Assembly (NCBI RefSeq): GCF_000017625.1
Contig: NC_009712.1
Span: forward strand, 2,356,001 to 2,420,000
Reading direction: 5' to 3'
DNA from: Methanoregula boonei 6A8
Lineage (GTDB): Archaea; Halobacteriota; Methanomicrobia; Methanomicrobiales; Methanospirillaceae
DNA length: 64,000 nt
Positions 61,980 to 64,000 of this stretch are shown piece after piece (within the stretch, counting starts at the first letter, position 1; the number at the start of each line of letters is the position of its first letter). Both the position numbers and the translations under genes were made by a program. Under the pieces are notes generated by a model. The model saw only the letters and a program-made list of their open reading frames with translations, searched no databases and was not told where the DNA came from.

Positions 61980-62029
61980 GTCCAAAGTCACCTCACTACC
62001 CTATCTCCCGTGCTCTTATTTATGCCTGT

Positions 62030-63988
62030 TTACCCGTGAATGCCCGGCCGGTCCGGGTATACGGCGATAAAGAAGGTAAAGACAACAAGGGCAATGATCA
62101 GGAGGACACAGGAGTGCTTGACCCCGGCGGCGAGCGAGGCCTCGCCCATCTGGCCGGCGATCAGACCCGAGAAGAGCGCCTGGATCAGGCAGGCATGGTA
62201 GAGGAGCCGGTCAAAGGATTTGACCGGTACTGACCCAAGACCGGAGAGCGGGCCTGATCCCGAAATCCCCGCGGTCCCGATATGGGCAAGTACCGGCAGG
62301 AACTGTGTAGAGAGAACGGCAACGACAAAGAGGAAAACGAAGAACGAGAGGTATACGATCGCCGTATAGATGAACATCTCGGCAAGGCGCTCTTTTTTGA
62401 GGGTCTCGCTCATCTTTGCATCGCTTGCGGCAATCGCAAGCACCTCGCCGATCTGCCCGGTCATCTCGCTTGCCTTGGTGATGAGGGTCACGGTCCGGGC
62501 AATGGACGCGGTGCTGATCCGCTGCTCAAAGCGCATCAGCGCCTCGGAAAAGTTCGCACCCCAGTCCATGTCCCTTTTTATCCGCCGGATCTCGTAGCTG
62601 AGAAGGCCAAGGTTTGTGTTGACCATAATCCCGATTGCCTGTGCAATCGTGAGGCCGACCCGGTTGATCCCGGCCATCCGCTCCAGGAAATCCGGGATCA
62701 TTGACTGGATCCCCTTGACCTTGTGAGACCAGATCTCATAAAATATGGCGTAGGGAATAAGGACGATCAAAAGGGCAATCACGAGATGAGCGTTCATCAC
62801 CTCCATGAAGATTTCCGGATCCGCATAGTACGGGATATTCAGTAACACCAGTACGATGTAGAGTATCGCTATCGGGACGGTGATGTAGAGGGTATGGTTG
62901 ACATCGTTGACAAAACTCTCAAAGGGATGACGGATGTAATGGGTGAGCGTCCGGACCTTGTCGTACATATGGAGCTGGTCAAAGAGAGGTTCCTCCCCTC
63001 CCTTTTTCTCCCGTAAGACATCCGAATACGTGTTGAGCTCCTTTACCCGTGTATACCTCTCGGCCTTCTCCGCTCTTCCCGATACAACGTCAATGAGCAG
63101 GATAAAGATAAACGACCCGATCGGCATGATCGCATAGACTACCAGGGAGAGCTGGAGAACGGCAGAACCCCCCATCATGCCCATGACCACCATGATGATG
63201 ATCAGAAAAAGCGGGCCGGCAACAAAGAGGGTCACGTACGACTCGGCAACCATGGAAAGGAGGGTCAGGAACTGTTTCTGCTCAAACCGGGCCTCTTCCT
63301 GGTACAGCCTCACCCGGCTCGCGAGGAATTCCGAGAGATCCCCCCCGCTCTCGATCACCGAGAGAAGATCTTCGAGAAAATCCTTGAGCTTTGCAGAGGG
63401 TGTGGTACTGGAGAGATGCCGCATGGCGGTGAGCATATCAGAGCCGAAATAGTCCACATCCCGGGTGATCTGCCGGAACTCGAGCGCCACTTCCCCATAG
63501 ATGGGGGCGTTCTCGGAGAGGGCGTAAAAGATCGACATCAGCTCAGCCCCGCCCCGGCGCATTGCGTACATATAGGCAACAGCGTTGTGCAGCGTCAGGT
63601 TGATCTTGATACTCCGGTTGTTCTTCTCGATGTGGGGGAGGCGGAGCAGGAGAAGGTAGGCGATGTACGCCCCAAAAGCAAAAGAGACTGCAACACTGAC
63701 CGAGACTACTACCGTGGGACTGGAAAGGAACGCAAGACTTTCAGGGAGCTGGAGGTTGAGAACGTTATAGACTCCTCTCCCGGACCGGACCTCCTGGGCA
63801 AAAAACTCACTCACGATGTACCCGAGGATCGCAAAGATGATACCGGAAACAACCGAGATCCTCACAGACTTCCAGAGGTACTGCTCGAGCGTCAGGCCGG
63901 AACGCGACGAGACCAGGTCAGCATGGACGCTGTGGTACCGGATCGGGTCGCGCAGCAGCCATTTCTGGAGGGAGTGCCGGAAGTTCAT
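62030..63988 (-). CDS. Type IV pilus/Tad assembly platform protein, TadC-like
   Basis: The 652-residue protein is a double-length type II/IV secretion platform (T2SF family) in the archaeal pilus/archaellum style. It has two halves with hydrophobic helices, each holding a T2SF-like motif: near residues 140-240 (MRRGGAELMSIFYALSENAPI) and near 430-540 (MAGINRVGLTIAQAIGIMVN). At least seven helices are visible. The gene is directly downstream of the window end, where a secretion ATPase would be expected. It probably belongs to a pilus assembly operon. Confidence 0.88.
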   Translation of the reverse strand: MNFRHSLQKWLLRDPIRYHSVHADLVSSRSGLTLEQYLWKSVRISVVSGIIFAILGYIVSEFFAQEVRSGRGVYNVLNLQLPESLAFLSSPTVVVSVSVAVSFAFGAYIAYLLLLRLPHIEKNNRSIKINLTLHNAVAYMYAMRRGGAELMSIFYALSENAPIYGEVALEFRQITRDVDYFGSDMLTAMRHLSSTTPSAKLKDFLEDLLSVIESGGDLSEFLASRVRLYQEEARFEQKQFLTLLSMVAESYVTLFVAGPLFLIIIMVVMGMMGGSAVLQLSLVVYAIMPIGSFIFILLIDVVSGRAEKAERYTRVKELNTYSDVLREKKGGEEPLFDQLHMYDKVRTLTHYIRHPFESFVNDVNHTLYITVPIAILYIVLVLLNIPYYADPEIFMEVMNAHLVIALLIVLIPYAIFYEIWSHKVKGIQSMIPDFLERMAGINRVGLTIAQAIGIMVNTNLGLLSYEIRRIKRDMDWGANFSEALMRFEQRISTASIARTVTLITKASEMTGQIGEVLAIAASDAKMSETLKKERLAEMFIYTAIVYLSFFVFLFVVAVLSTQFLPVLAHIGTAGISGSGPLSGLGSVPVKSFDRLLYHACLIQALFSGLIAGQMGEASLAAGVKHSCVLLIIALVVFTFFIAVYPDRPGIHG

Positions 63989-64000
63989 CAGAGTACCTGT

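Overview
The window is archaeal. It encodes a complete A-type (A1AO) ATP synthase operon, TFB, aIF5B, ribosomal proteins eS6 and eS8, SRP19, Gar1, Rio2 and a cupin-type glucose-6-phosphate isomerase. Spacing between TATA-like boxes and start codons suggests many short-leader or leaderless transcripts. HypB, an NrpR-type domain protein, PEGA and CARDB surface proteins and the overall codon use suggest a hydrogen-using methanogen of the order Methanomicrobiales, close to Methanoregula. That placement is inference: no methanogenesis gene lies in the window.

Layout. 1-8.0 kb: an ABC exporter whose first permease carries a PrsW-like tail, then small membrane proteins and lipoproteins. 8.1-10.9 kb: tRNA-His, aIF5B and eS6. 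10.9-17.8 kb: an accessory region with a broken duplicate of the eS6 gene, GC-rich repeats, an A+T-rich island of ASCH, PIN and GNAT fusion genes, a broken small gene, an HNH nuclease and a PIN toxin-antitoxin-like pair. 17.9-28 kb: STAS protein, eS8, HypB, SRP19, PHP, Gar1, TFB, two tRNA-Ala genes and an iron-sulfur locus beside a TrmB regulator. 28-41 kb: ThiL, a DUF460 protein and Rio2 in overlapping order, a thiolase-like protein without its PP-loop, a two-RCK channel, NadE, Pgi, a surface protein, an NrpR-domain protein and a flavoprotein. 41-42.3 kb: an A+T-rich HEPN gene. 42.5-51.6 kb: LysRS, small proteins, a coiled-coil response regulator, a PaeR7I-like restriction-modification pair, a methyltransferase, GC-rich repeats and RlmH. 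51.7-61.2 kb: Pgk followed by ahaDBAFCEKIH, all on the minus strand. 61.3-64 kb: a zinc ribbon with a partner and a TadC-like pilus platform protein.

The best candidate for an undescribed system is the island at 12.1-15.9 kb. It has three ASCH/PUA-like proteins or domains. One opposes the others on the minus strand; the rest sit in a translationally coupled plus-strand array of PIN-GNAT-PUA-like, ASCH, and GNAT-nuclease-like-ASCH genes. The composition points to RNA or modified-nucleic-acid recognition joined to cleavage and acetylation, in an accessory segment of foreign base composition. The HEPN gene, the restriction-modification pair and the PIN pair add to the impression of defence or conflict functions. 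A function for the island is inferred, not shown.

Coordinates come from reading the sequence by eye. Start codons were moved inside long reading frames where a ribosome-binding site, a TATA spacing or family length argued for it.
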